A stretch of DNA of 64,000 bases from Algoriphagus lacus (GTDB taxonomy: Bacteria > Bacteroidota > Bacteroidia > Cytophagales > Cyclobacteriaceae). A program made the translations under genes and the position numbers. This document shows, one piece after another, positions 52,040 through 61,600 of this stretch (positions are counted from its first letter, which is position 1; each line of letters opens with the position of its first letter). Under the pieces are notes generated by a model. That model was not told where the DNA came from, searched no databases, and saw nothing but the letters and a program-made list of their open reading frames with translations. The DNA is taken from positions 60,536 through 124,535 of the forward strand of contig NZ_QXML01000012.1 in NCBI RefSeq assembly GCF_003583985.1. The letters are read 5' to 3'.

Positions 52040-53652
52040 TGGAATTTGCTCCTTTGGTTACCTGGCCGATTCTGCTTGGAATTCTGTTTTTAGCCGCTTT
52101 GAGCGGGGGAATTGCTGTTTTTTTCCATTGGAAGAATGGCGCATCAGCACAGAAAATTTGGATCAAAAGCGGATTGCTTGTCCTTTTCCTGCTGTTTTTC
52201 GGACTTTTTCTCCTGCAACCCGGCCGGGTTTTGAGGGAAAATGAGGAAGCAATTTTGGTTTATTCCGAAGATGTAGATCAGGAAATTTTGCGGTTTTGGC
52301 AGGATAGTCTGAAGCTCAAAAAAACGGTTTCGATTGAAAATTTTCAGCAGGAAGGCAGAAAGGTTTTTCTATTGGGAGAGCAATTTTCAAATGAGTCTCT
52401 CTATCACTTTCGTGACCAATCTTTTCAATGGATTTTACCCGAAACTGACCAACAAATCAGTGATTTAACCTGGAAAGGCTATGTCCGAAAAGGAGAAAGT
52501 CAACGACTGAGTTACCGGATTTTTTCCAAAAAAGACAGCTCCAAGCTCGAAATCCGACAAGGAGAAATTGAGTTGGCTGCTTCAGATCTAAGAAAAGGTT
52601 GGAACGTCGGCGAACTCGAATTTGAAACTGCAGGACAGGGGAAGGTTGAGGTTCCCTTGGGGATTGATGGGGATTCGGTGGCTGTTTTGCGCTATTTCAT
52701 CGGACCTGCTGTGGCGAAAAAGTACCATTTTCAGTTTGCATTTCCAGGCCAGGAAGTTCGGGTATTAAGCCAATGGCTGGAAAGCAAGGGCGAGAAAGTA
52801 AGTCAGGAGATCCGGCTTTCAAAAGCGACTGTTTTGGAAGGAGGGAATGGCACGCAAGACACGCTGCAGGTTCGTTTGGTTGACCCACTGCAGTTGGAGT
52901 TGGGGACAGTTCAGGATTGGGTCAAATCTTCTGAGGGTGCCTTAGTGGTGATGAATCTTTCCAAGCCCGAGGAAACGGTAAATCGGGTCAATCGGCTGTT
53001 TGGTACGGATTTCCAGCTGAATCGAATGGGAGAAGTTGAAAGTCGAACGCTTGAAAATCAGCTGGAGACAGCTCCTTTTTCCTGGGTAGAAAAGAGCGGT
53101 CAGAAAGTTTTTGGACCGATTTCAGTACAGCGAGTGGGAGGGATGCAGCTTGCGATTAGCTTGTATTCGTCCACTTTTCCGTTGTTCCTCCAAGGAAATG
53201 AAGCGAGATATGAAGCCATTTGGGGAGAACTTTTTGGGGAATTGGAGCCTGAGGAACCCCGATCCTGGAGGGTGTCTGCGCCGGTCTTATCGGGGATTTC
53301 CACTGAAATCCAGTTGAATCAGCAGGACAGCATTCCGGAGTGGATTTACAGCCAAGTAGACTCGGTAAACTTGGTGGGAGCCGTAACCAATCCTTTTTTG
53401 GCCAAGGGTATCTTTCAATCTGATTCGGCTGGATGGGTGGATTTTGAAGAGGATTTGTCGGTGTTTGTCTACGGTCAGAATGAGTTGCCAAGCCTGTATG
53501 CGAAGGCTTTGGTCAAACCCATGACTTTTCAAAGCCAACAAGGCAATTCTTCAGTGGAACCTCAATCTACCAAAATCTCCAACTGGGTTTGGTTGATTGG
53601 TATGTTGGTTAGTTTAGGATTGATGTGGCTGGAGCCGAAGGTTTCTTTTTGA
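52036..53652 (+). CDS. Membrane protein of the MoxR/DUF4175 cluster
   Basis: A 538-residue protein with two N-terminal membrane helices (about 8-30 and 43-62) and one near the C terminus (about 512-530, W-V-W-L-I-G-M-L-V-S-L). The roughly 450 residues between should be periplasmic and look beta-rich. It resembles the large VWA/GATase-like membrane proteins that end many such Bacteroidota operons, but I see no intact MIDAS. It overlaps DUF4175 by 4 bases and is the last gene of the unit. The first ATG (52036) was kept; a second follows one codon later. Confidence 0.78.
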   Translation: MMEFAPLVTWPILLGILFLAALSGGIAVFFHWKNGASAQKIWIKSGLLVLFLLFFGLFLLQPGRVLRENEEAILVYSEDVDQEILRFWQDSLKLKKTVSIENFQQEGRKVFLLGEQFSNESLYHFRDQSFQWILPETDQQISDLTWKGYVRKGESQRLSYRIFSKKDSSKLEIRQGEIELAASDLRKGWNVGELEFETAGQGKVEVPLGIDGDSVAVLRYFIGPAVAKKYHFQFAFPGQEVRVLSQWLESKGEKVSQEIRLSKATVLEGGNGTQDTLQVRLVDPLQLELGTVQDWVKSSEGALVVMNLSKPEETVNRVNRLFGTDFQLNRMGEVESRTLENQLETAPFSWVEKSGQKVFGPISVQRVGGMQLAISLYSSTFPLFLQGNEARYEAIWGELFGELEPEEPRSWRVSAPVLSGISTEIQLNQQDSIPEWIYSQVDSVNLVGAVTNPFLAKGIFQSDSAGWVDFEEDLSVFVYGQNELPSLYAKALVKPMTFQSQQGNSSVEPQSTKISNWVWLIGMLVSLGLMWLEPKVSF

Positions 53653-53863
53653 CTTTAACCACAAATTGCATGGAGGCTAATTAAGAGAATGCTCAATTGA
53701 AGCAAGTTGGAGGACTTGTGCATGTCAAAATGCAGAATTGGACTGGTTGTTTGATAGATAATTTAAGAACTGTCAGGACCAGGAGACTGCATAAATCTGG
53801 GTCCAAGTCTAAAGACTTGAACCATTCGTGCCCTGTTCCTTCGCGTCCTTTGCGGTTAAAAAA
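53653..53863. other. Intergenic region with repeat-like words
   Basis: About 210 bases with no convincing gene. The end (53830-53865) reads CCTTCGCGTCCTTTGCGGTT, a type of sequence often seen as dispersed intergenic filler in Bacteroidota and other genomes. No hairpin terminator was seen after the membrane-protein gene. Confidence 0.4.
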
Positions 53864-55246
53864 CTACCACATCCAGGTGCCTGTCGCTCCAGGATTCAGT
53901 TCTGCATAGAAGACCTTCTCTTTGTCTACAATTTGAAAGCTGATGGGCTTTTGGGATTCATTCAAGGCAATCAAAACCTTCTTACCGTCAGGTCGGAGAA
54001 AGGCGACATTTGGTAAGCCTTCATACACATTGCTGTCAATTCGAACTGACCCTGGCTCGACTAATTTGCTCGCATGGGCAATGACGTAATAGGCAGGATT
54101 GCGAACCACGGAATCTCCAGACACCGTAATTGAACCCAAGCAACGGTCGCAACCGCCCCGGTCCGTATGCGGAGTCAACTCGGGATTGGAAGTAAGATTC
54201 CATTCGAGGACTGTCTTGGCCCAGTTACGGGTTGCGCCAATGATCAGATTTTTGATGTGCCAAGGCATATCTCCTTCCAAATTTCCCGGCGCTCCAATCC
54301 ACTGTTCAGTGAAGTAGATGTTTTTATCCGGGAAGGCCTGATGTACTTCGGAAAGTGCCGCGATATCTCCGGCGTAGAGGTGAAAGGCTGACCCATCCAC
54401 AAAGGAATTGGCAAGGGAATCATTAAGTACAATGATCGGATACTCGGGCCGGTCCGCATTGTGGTCATAGATCAGGATTTTGGTTTTGATTCCCGCAGCT
54501 TGAAATGCAGGTCCCAAATGCTTTCCGATAAATCTTGCCTGCTGCTCAGGGAGCATCAACAAGGATGGATTGTTTCCCGGGTGAAGGGGTTCATTTTGGA
54601 TGGTAAGTGCGTCGATTTCGAATCCAAGATTACCCATTTCCTGGATGTACTTGACAAGGTATTGTGCATAAACGGGTTCAAACTCCTCCAAAAGCAATCC
54701 GCCTCGGGTGTCCTTGTTGTCTTTCATCCATTTGGGAGGTGACCAAGGTGAAGCCATCAGTTTGATTTCGGGATTGATTGCGGTGATTTGCTTCAGGATA
54801 GGCAGGACGTCTAATGTATCGTAACTCAGGCTGAATTGGGCCAATTCCGGATCGGTGGCGAGGGAATCTGCCAGATCGTTGTAGGAAAAGGGAAACTCGT
54901 TTAGGTCCGAAGCTGCCACTGACAATCGGAGGTATGAAATTCGAATGTCTTTTTCACCACTACCAAAAAGCTCCTGTAAAATCGAAGCCCTTGCCGATTC
55001 GCTCATCCCAAGCAGATGCTTTGCACTGCCTTGACTAAGTGTAAAACCAAACCCATCCATGAGTTGAAAGCTGGTTTCCGAATCAACGGTAATTTTCAAT
55101 TCCGTGTCTGTATCCTCCTGAGCTTCCACTTGCTTTTGAAAAAGGATATTAGCTTTTGGGTCAGTAAGCCAAAACTCAATGGGTTCTTTTGGTTTGGCAC
55201 AGGAAAAACAAAATAAAAGAGCGAAAAGGGCAAGAAGTCTGTTCAT
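53864..55246 (-). CDS. Lipoprotein glycoside hydrolase family 30 (glucosylceramidase-like)
   Basis: A 460-residue GH30 enzyme with a lipobox (L-L-F-C-F-S-C, Cys near residue 16). The N-terminal beta domain starts the core with G-F-G-F-T-L-S-Q-G. The (beta/alpha)8 barrel carries the acid/base Glu in L-T-I-Q-N-E-P and the nucleophile Glu in Y-F-T-E-Q-W-I-G. The C-terminal beta domain ends G-A-T-G-T-W. The ATG at 55246 was chosen because the signal begins there. It probably cleaves beta-glucosides or related glycans at the cell surface. It stands outside a polysaccharide utilisation locus: no SusCD pair is nearby. Confidence 0.93.
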   Translation of the reverse strand: MNRLLALFALLFCFSCAKPKEPIEFWLTDPKANILFQKQVEAQEDTDTELKITVDSETSFQLMDGFGFTLSQGSAKHLLGMSESARASILQELFGSGEKDIRISYLRLSVAASDLNEFPFSYNDLADSLATDPELAQFSLSYDTLDVLPILKQITAINPEIKLMASPWSPPKWMKDNKDTRGGLLLEEFEPVYAQYLVKYIQEMGNLGFEIDALTIQNEPLHPGNNPSLLMLPEQQARFIGKHLGPAFQAAGIKTKILIYDHNADRPEYPIIVLNDSLANSFVDGSAFHLYAGDIAALSEVHQAFPDKNIYFTEQWIGAPGNLEGDMPWHIKNLIIGATRNWAKTVLEWNLTSNPELTPHTDRGGCDRCLGSITVSGDSVVRNPAYYVIAHASKLVEPGSVRIDSNVYEGLPNVAFLRPDGKKVLIALNESQKPISFQIVDKEKVFYAELNPGATGTWMW

Positions 55247-55265
55247 GAATTTAAGGGCAAATAAA

Positions 55266-55290
55266 AAGCCTTGGATGTTTTCCAAGGCTT
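55266..55290 (-). terminator. Terminator of the small exported-protein gene
   Basis: A 10-bp perfect stem, AAGCCTTGGA / TCCAAGGCTT, with a 5-base loop. The plus-strand 5' flank is A-rich, giving a U-rich tail on the minus-strand transcript. It lies 20 bases past the stop at 55310. Confidence 0.8.
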
Positions 55291-55309
55291 GAAATTGAAT
55301 CAAATGCTG

Positions 55310-55699
55310 TCAGAATGCAAGTCCCGCAAGTCCTAATTTTGATTTGAGAGGGTTGATTGCCTTCAAAACGTTGCCCATGTATTTCTGTGCGAGCGAAGAA
55401 CCCAAAAGATCGGCTAGAAACTTGGTTCTATTGTCCTTCAGACTCAAAATTCCAGTTTTCTTTTCGGCCTCTGACCCTGAACCGTTGGCGATTTTGAAGA
55501 GCTGATCCACAAATGATTTATTGTCGGCTTTGAGTTTGGTACTTTGATCTGCATTCAGAGTAAGGCCGGAAGTGTTGTCTAAGATGCCCAATACCTGCTT
55601 GGAAATATCAGCAGTCGGAAGCTTTGGAACCTGTGCATGTGCGGCAAAACCCACAAACAATAATAAAATAAGAGCGGAAAGAAATTTGACTTTGTTCAT
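55310..55699 (-). CDS. Small exported alpha-helical protein of unknown function
   Basis: A 129-residue protein with a signal peptide (cleavage near A-H-A-Q). The mature part is helical and rich in Lys, Leu, Asp and Ser, with G-L-T-L-N-A-D-Q and G-S-E-A-E-K-K-T-G-I. The ATG at 55699 starts the signal peptide; an upstream ATG at 55723 would add 8 residues. It looks like the small secreted DUF-type proteins common in Bacteroidota. No family identified. Confidence 0.75.
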   Translation of the reverse strand: MNKVKFLSALILLLFVGFAAHAQVPKLPTADISKQVLGILDNTSGLTLNADQSTKLKADNKSFVDQLFKIANGSGSEAEKKTGILSLKDNRTKFLADLLGSSLAQKYMGNVLKAINPLKSKLGLAGLAF

Positions 55700-56064
55700 A
55701 AAATTAAGTTTAAAATGACTCAAGAAAATTAAAAAAAAATGTTCGGTTTAAACTCATGAGAACTAGGCAAGGAGTTGAAATTTCCGTTAAGTTTTGGCAA
55801 ATCCTTACAAGAAGAAAATTCGGACTTTGGAAAATAAAATCTCCTAAATGAAACTGGGATGGATGTTAATCCGTGATTCTCCGGAGACTTGGGAAAAAGC
55901 AGGAAGGCTTGAAAATTGTGTCTTAGAAATACCACGGAATTCCTAATCCTTGAATATAGATCAGTGGACCATTTACCAAGATCTGCGTCAATTAATTTAA
56001 ACTCCAGTCCCTATTTCATTTGACTAGTGGAATGATTTGGCTGAATGCAAAAAATAAAAAGTAA
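55700..56064. other. Intergenic region without a recognised gene
   Basis: About 365 bases, AT-rich around 55727-55745. Short open frames on the minus strand have no family features. No hairpin or repeat stands out. It probably carries promoters for the divergent neighbours. Confidence 0.45.
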
Positions 56065-56499
56065 GTGATTACTCAATATAGAACAGGGGAACTGGTTAAA
56101 GGCATTGGAATATACCGAACCTCATTTATTTGGCCTGGCTCGGGGATCTGTTTACCGGGAATTGGAATTTTCATCCATAAAGCTGTGACCGGAGTTCATT
56201 ATGATAGGATGGTTCAGCACGAGTTTGGACATTTTCTGGATTACCTATCCGGATATGGCGGTGATCGGAAAAAACTCCTGGGTTCCTATCTGCTGGGATT
56301 TTACCTATTGATAGGCCTTCCAAGTTTGCTAAATCTGACACCGGTTTTCCGATTGCTCTCGGCCTTTCGGGGGGATCACCGGACGTTTTGGACAGAACTT
56401 CGGGCCAACAGTCTTGCAGCATAGTATTTTGGAAATCGCCTTGCGCCTGACTTTCATCGTTATTTCCCTCTTGATAATCCCAAGTCTCCTCAGAATTGA
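56065..56499 (+). pseudogene. Small HExxH membrane protein, interrupted by an in-frame TAG
   Basis: Open from GTG 56065 (directly after an in-frame stop) to TAG 56422-56424, giving 119 residues with M-V-Q-H-E-F-G-H-F-L-D-Y (zinc-type H-E-x-x-H) and a hydrophobic helix at about 72-88. If the TAG is read through, the same frame continues for 24 codons with protein-like sequence (Y-F-G-N-R-L-A-P-D-F-H, then P-L-D-N-P-K-S-P) to TGA 56497. That fits the C terminus of such a protein better than the abrupt end at L-A-A. The start is also weak: no ATG is in frame. It is probably a decayed metallopeptidase-like gene; a sequencing error would restore it. Confidence 0.6.
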
Positions 56500-56572
56500 A
56501 CGCGTATTATTTTTCAAGTTCCTACCCAATGCCCTATCAATTAGATTAACTTTGAAGCGACAAATCAAATCC

Positions 56573-56914
56573 ATGAATCGGCGGTTTTCCTCCTTGCTTC
56601 TACTTTCTTCCTGGATACTTGGCATTTCTTTGATTTGTCTTTTCCCTCCGGTATCTGACTATTCTCCTTCAGACCTGGACACAGGCTGCATCACCAAAGA
56701 GTGTCTGCCAGAATTGAATTTGAAGAATTCTTCTAGAAGTCGTGTTGCAATCAACCTTGACGGATTTATGGATTTTCAAAGTTTGACATTTGATCCATGG
56801 ACTCCAGTATTTGGAAGTACTGAGGTTTTGCAAGTGGTATTTCAACGAGGAGTTTTTGCCGAGACTTTTTTTGATGTAAAAATCTATTTCAGGAAGTTTT
56901 TTGAGAACTTTTAG
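56573..56914 (+). CDS. Doubtful small exported protein
   Basis: A 113-residue open frame with a hydrophobic N-terminal segment (S-S-L-L-L-L-S-S-W-I-L-G) resembling a signal peptide, followed by two cysteines and Phe-rich sequence. The ATG at 56573 was chosen over earlier codons that would run into the decayed upstream gene. No family resemblance and no clear promoter. It may be a chance frame. Confidence 0.3.
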   Translation: MNRRFSSLLLLSSWILGISLICLFPPVSDYSPSDLDTGCITKECLPELNLKNSSRSRVAINLDGFMDFQSLTFDPWTPVFGSTEVLQVVFQRGVFAETFFDVKIYFRKFFENF

Positions 56915-56994
56915 AATGCCGACTTCAATTCAGCATTACTTAAGTTCTGACAGATTTGGCAGATTTACCCTGTTTTACCCTAATTACAATTAAA

Positions 56995-57987
56995 ATGGAT
57001 TCCCTGATCAATCACCCCGGTATCATTATCGGATTTGCCCTGACAGTAGCATTTATGCTCTTGCTCGACTTGGGTATTTTCAACAAAAAGAGTCACGTCA
57101 TTTCCAATAAAGAAGCCGCCATCTGGTCTATTTTCTGGATCGGTTTATCGATGCTGTTCAGCATTTTTATTTACATCGCCACAAGTGATGAAGTGGGGAT
57201 GGAGAAATTTTCCCAGTTCCAGTCTGCTTACTGGATCGAAAAAGCGTTGTCGGTGGATAATCTTTTTGTCTTTATTCTGGTCTTTAGCTTTTTCAATGTG
57301 CCAAGGGAATATCACCACCGTGTGCTGTTTTGGGGAATCATCGGGGCCTTGGTCATGCGGGCAATTTTCATTTTTGCAGGGGTGGGAATCATTGGAATGA
57401 CTTACCTTCCGGAGATGACCATTTTGGACCGCAGCGTCAAAATCAACGTGGTATTGACACTTTTCGGGGCTTTTCTGATTTATGCCGGATACAAATCCTG
57501 GTTTGCAAGTAAGGAAACAGAAGGAGATAAAGATTACACCAAAAACCCCGGTGCCAAACTGATCTACAGGTTCTTCAAAGTGACACCGGAATACCATGGC
57601 GATAGGTTTTTCATCATAAAAAATGGAGTTCGAATGGCTACCCCTTTGTTGGTGGTAGTAGCGGTGATTGAATTTACCGATTTGCTGTTTGCAGTGGATT
57701 CCATTCCGGCGATTTTCGCAATTGCACCGGACGATCCCTTTATCCTTTACACTTCCAATATTTTCGCGATTCTGGGTTTGAGATCACTTTATTTTCTGTT
57801 GGCCAACTTCATCCATATGTTCAGCAGACTGAAGTTTGGTTTGGCTATTATCCTAGCCTTTATCGGGTTTAAGATGATCTCTGCGCCGTTTTACCATTTC
57901 AGTTCTACCCATTCTTTGGCTGTGGTTGGTGGAATCCTGATCGTTTCGATGATTGCTTCAGTAGTCTGGCCGGAGAAAAAGAAATAA
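56995..57987 (+). CDS. TerC-family integral membrane protein
   Basis: A 330-residue protein with about nine membrane helices. The TerC/Alx layout includes L-L-D-L-G-I-F-N-K-K, S-V-D-N-L-F-V-F-I-L and V-V-A-V-I-E-F-T-D-L-L-F-A-V-D-S-I-P. The conserved Asp/Glu residues within helices are thought to bind Mn or Ca in this family. The ATG at 56995 was chosen because the family begins just before this helix; a GTG/ATG upstream would add 13 unlikely residues. Related Alx/MntP-type genes can carry a Mn riboswitch, but the short leader here shows no such motif. Role probably metal homeostasis, ion inferred. Confidence 0.92.
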   Translation: MDSLINHPGIIIGFALTVAFMLLLDLGIFNKKSHVISNKEAAIWSIFWIGLSMLFSIFIYIATSDEVGMEKFSQFQSAYWIEKALSVDNLFVFILVFSFFNVPREYHHRVLFWGIIGALVMRAIFIFAGVGIIGMTYLPEMTILDRSVKINVVLTLFGAFLIYAGYKSWFASKETEGDKDYTKNPGAKLIYRFFKVTPEYHGDRFFIIKNGVRMATPLLVVVAVIEFTDLLFAVDSIPAIFAIAPDDPFILYTSNIFAILGLRSLYFLLANFIHMFSRLKFGLAIILAFIGFKMISAPFYHFSSTHSLAVVGGILIVSMIASVVWPEKKK

Positions 57988-58022
57988 TATCCCGGATGAC
58001 GAATTGGATTTGAAGGCCAACT

Positions 58023-58075
58023 CCCCCTTTGACGTGATGCCCTGAATCCTGAAATGGGATTGATTTCAAAGGGGG
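58023..58075. repeat. Inverted repeat after terC
   Basis: A 10-bp perfect stem, CCCCCTTTGA / TCAAAGGGGG, with a 33-base loop containing a weaker ATCC/GGAT pair. There is no T-run, so it is only weakly terminator-like. It may be a palindromic repeat. Confidence 0.5.
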
Positions 58076-58121
58076 AAAGTGGGATTCCCCCGACTTTTGT
58101 TAGTGTGAAAAGATAGTCTTG

Positions 58122-58502
58122 TCAGTCTTTTACAAGATCAAAAACCAAGTTTGCATCCGTCAGATTGGCTGAACTAAGCCCGATTCGGTAAGTGTAAAAT
58201 CCGTCTTTGAGGGGGATTTCCCCTGCGTAATCGTTGGGAATCAAAGAAAGGTCCGTGCCTTCAGCTTCCAACCAAACGGCCCCATATCGGAATGCATATT
58301 CAAATTCCTTGTAATCTGAAGAAGTCCTTGCCAGAATGTCGCCGAAAATTCCTTCTGAATTACCAGATTGAACAGTTACACCTTTGAAGTTGACATCGGA
58401 GTTGTTTTGCACTCGGATAAAAACTCCGTTTGGACTGCCATCCTGAATGCCGCAGGAGGTAAGGAAAATTAAGACGACAGCTACAGTTCCCCATATTTTC
58501 AT
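58122..58502 (-). CDS. Small lipoprotein of unknown function
   Basis: A 126-residue protein with a lipoprotein signal (L-T-S-C, Cys near residue 17). The mature part is beta-rich, with F-I-R-V-Q-N-N-S-D-V and a final A-N-L-V-F-D-L-V. It looks like a small periplasmic or outer-membrane lipoprotein. The family is not recognised. It lies downstream of the tricorn-like gene but is separated from it by a terminator. Confidence 0.72.
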   Translation of the reverse strand: MKIWGTVAVVLIFLTSCGIQDGSPNGVFIRVQNNSDVNFKGVTVQSGNSEGIFGDILARTSSDYKEFEYAFRYGAVWLEAEGTDLSLIPNDYAGEIPLKDGFYTYRIGLSSANLTDANLVFDLVKD

Positions 58503-58537
58503 GACAGAAGATAATCAAATTCGATTCGAATTAAAAA

Positions 58538-58565
58538 ATCCCGTTGGCGACTCCCCCAACGGGAT
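58538..58565. terminator. Terminator downstream of the tricorn-like protease gene
   Basis: A 10-bp perfect stem, ATCCCGTTGG / CCAACGGGAT, with an 8-base loop, flanked by AAAAA on the left and TTTTT on the right. It lies between the protease stop (58620) and the small lipoprotein start (58502) and would end the protease transcript. Confidence 0.87.
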
Positions 58566-58619
58566 TTTTATTGGTACTTGAATCCATAAAATGAATTCAA
58601 CAATCAATCACTTACCCTT

Positions 58620-61600
58620 TCAATTTCCCTTTGGACGGAAGTATCGAATCGGTGCTTTTGGTTCTGGTTTGAGTTCGATGCTTTCAGTTGGGATTCGATC
58701 CAAAGCCTCCTTAACAGCACGTTCCAGTTGAGGATCCCGGCCTTCGATCACGTCTTTTGGAGTTTGCTCGACCAGGATGTCCGGAGAAATTCCGACTCCT
58801 TCTACTGCCCATTCGCCATTGACGTCATAGAATCCTCCCCGTGGAGCGACCATTCGACCTCCGTCCACAAATGGAGGAGTGTCCCAAGTGCCGACCAAGC
58901 CTCCCCAGGTTTTGGTTCCGATCAAGGTTCCGATTTTCATTTTGTTGAAGAGGTAGGGGAGTAGGTCTCCGCCCGAACCAGCACGCTCATTGATCAGCAT
59001 CACTTTTGGTCCCCAGATTCCCGACATCGGTGTGGTAAATGGCCGGTGGTCATTTGCCCGGGAATTGAAGTACCCGTGTAAATCTCTCGCCATGATGTCC
59101 ACCATGTAGTCAGCAGCTGAACCTCCGCCATTGTTTCGCTCATCGATCACAGCGCCTTTTTTATCCTGCTGCGCAAAATAATAGCGATTGAACGAGGTGT
59201 AGCCCGGCTGACCGGTATTGGGGATGTAGACATAGGCAAGTTTTCCACCTGAAAGCTCATCCACTTTTCGGCGATTACCTTCCACCCAGTCGATGTTTCG
59301 AAGTTGGGTTTCATTCGCCACCGGTATGACCTGAATCACCCGCGCTCCATCCAAACCGGGTTTGGAGTTCAGGTGGATTTTGGTGGGTTGATTGGCGGTT
59401 CCTTCGAAATATTTGTAAAGGTTGGTCCCGGGTTCGATAGCCTTTCCGTTGACTCCCACTAGGAATTCTCCCACTTTTGCAGTAGCACCAGGTTGGGCTA
59501 ATGGTGCCTTCAGGGCTGGGTTCCAGCTTTCTCCGTTGTAGATTTTTTTGATCCGATAGTTGCCATTGACTACTTCATAGTCCGCACCCAGCAAACCAAT
59601 CGGAACAGAGTTTACTTCTGGAAAATCTCCTCCCCGGGTGTAGCTGTGACCCACTGCCACTTCTCCTCCGAGGATGTCAATGATGTAGTTCATGTCATTT
59701 CGGTGACGGACATGCGCTACCCAAGGCTTGTACCACTCATAGATATCGTTCCAAGGTGCGCCATGCACATTGTCCACATAGAGGAAATCGCGCTGATATC
59801 TCCAGCCTTCCCGGTAGATCTGCTGCCATTCCTCCATGGGATTGATTTTCACTTTCATCGAGGAAATGGCTTTCAAGGCTCCGTCGCCTGATTTTTTACC
59901 GGAACCGGAAGTTTCGACAATTCCCCAGGTCCCATTGCTTTGATACAGAAGCGATTTGCGGTCTTTGGAGACCACGGCTTGATTGATATTTGGAAAAAAG
60001 ACCTCAGACTTACGCTTTTTCAAATCGTATTTGTGAAGGGTAGTGCCTTGGTTGGGGATTGCTTCCATGTAGAAAACAAATCCTTCCGGAGCCGGGGCAA
60101 GTCCGGTGTAGTTTCGGGCCGGAACGTCAATTGCTACAATCCGCTGCTGGATTCCGGCGGCATCGATTTTTACGGTAACAGGACCTTCTGATTTTTTCTC
60201 TTGGTTGGAGGCAGCCTCTTCATCACTCAAGGGAAGAAGAGGAGAAGCATCAGAGGAATTCAATACTGCCAAATAAAGACTTCTGGTGATTGGATGATCG
60301 TAGCTACTCATATCCAGCCAACCTGTGTTCAAGCCAAAATCTGTGCTTGCAAGGAAGTAAAGGTACTTTCCGCTTTCATCCCAAACCGGGGTTATGGCAT
60401 CGGCCATGGCGTCTCCAATCTGGATTTTTTGTCCGGATTCCACATTCAGTACAAATACTGACTTGAACTGATTGTCCATCAATCTCACGTAGGCGATCCA
60501 TTTTCCGTCAGGAGACCAAACCGGATTCATGCTTCGGTTGGGGTGGGCAAATCGATCCGTTTCCACTACGGTAGCTTTGCCTGAGCCTACATTTACAACC
60601 CAAATCTGGTAATCCGTGTCGGTGAATGCGATGTGCGCTCCGTCCGGAGCCCATTCGGGTTTGAAGAAAAAGCTAGGATCAGGAAGGTTTATTTTCTTTT
60701 GCACGGCTCCATCCTGGTCGGCAATAACCAGTTCGTATTCCCCCTTGGCATCGGAGAAATAGGCGATTTGCTTTCCGTCAGGCGACCAAACAGGCGTCCT
60801 TTCTGCCGATTTGGAGGAGTTGGTCACATTTCTACCGGCTCCGTTTTCTTTAGGAACGGTGATGATTTCCCCGCGGAATTCAAAAATAGCCCGCTGTCCG
60901 GTTGGGGAAAGTTGAGGATTGCTCAGGTCATTTCCTTTGACATCCACCCATCGTTCTCTAGCCCAATGGAAGTCTCCATTAACGGTGATGTTGAGCTTTT
61001 GGCGCTGGCCTGTGGCTGGATTGAGCAGGTGCAGGTAGCCTCCTTGCTCATAGACAATTTCGGAACTGTTGGCATCGAGGCTTTTGATGTCAAAGTCCTT
61101 CAGGAAGGTTTCCTGCTTTTCCTGACCGGTGCTCGGATCATAAGACCAGATATTTGCCAGGTAATCCCGCTCGGATATGTAATAGACTTTATTCCCCAGC
61201 CAAACCGGATCGGTATGGCGTTCATTGTCCGTTTGTGGGGTCATTTTCAGGGAATAGTTTTTCAGATCCACGATCCAAATAGGCTTGGCCTGACCGCCCC
61301 GGTGGTTTCGCCACTCCGGATCCCAAAAGGAAATTTGCTGATAGGCGATGTGGGTTCCGTCGGGAGAGATTTCCCCGTTTACCGCTCTGGGAATAGGCAT
61401 GGGTTCGGGTATGCCCCCGTTTTTGGAAATCCTGAAAAACTTCGATTCCTGCGTAGCATGGCCTTCTCTGCCCGAGGTAAAGGTAACGTGATTGCCATCG
61501 GGTGTCCATCCGGTGACTAGATCTGCACCGGGATGCCAAGTCAGGCGTTGAGGTTCACCGCCCTCGGCAGGGATCAAGTAGACATCCACATTGCCGTCAT

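Noticed and set aside
55729..55935. Small minus-strand open frame (68 codons) in the gap after the exported protein gene
   Set aside because: No family features, no start context and unusual composition; most likely chance.
56915..56994. Mn-sensing riboswitch upstream of terC
   Set aside because: The short leader lacks the conserved paired loops of the yybP-ykoY class and shows no stable fold by eye.
60633..61520. Plus-strand open frame of about 295 codons inside the tricorn-like gene
   Set aside because: The minus-strand gene has a signal peptide, beta-propeller and S41 motifs across this region. The plus-strand frame has no recognisable protein features.
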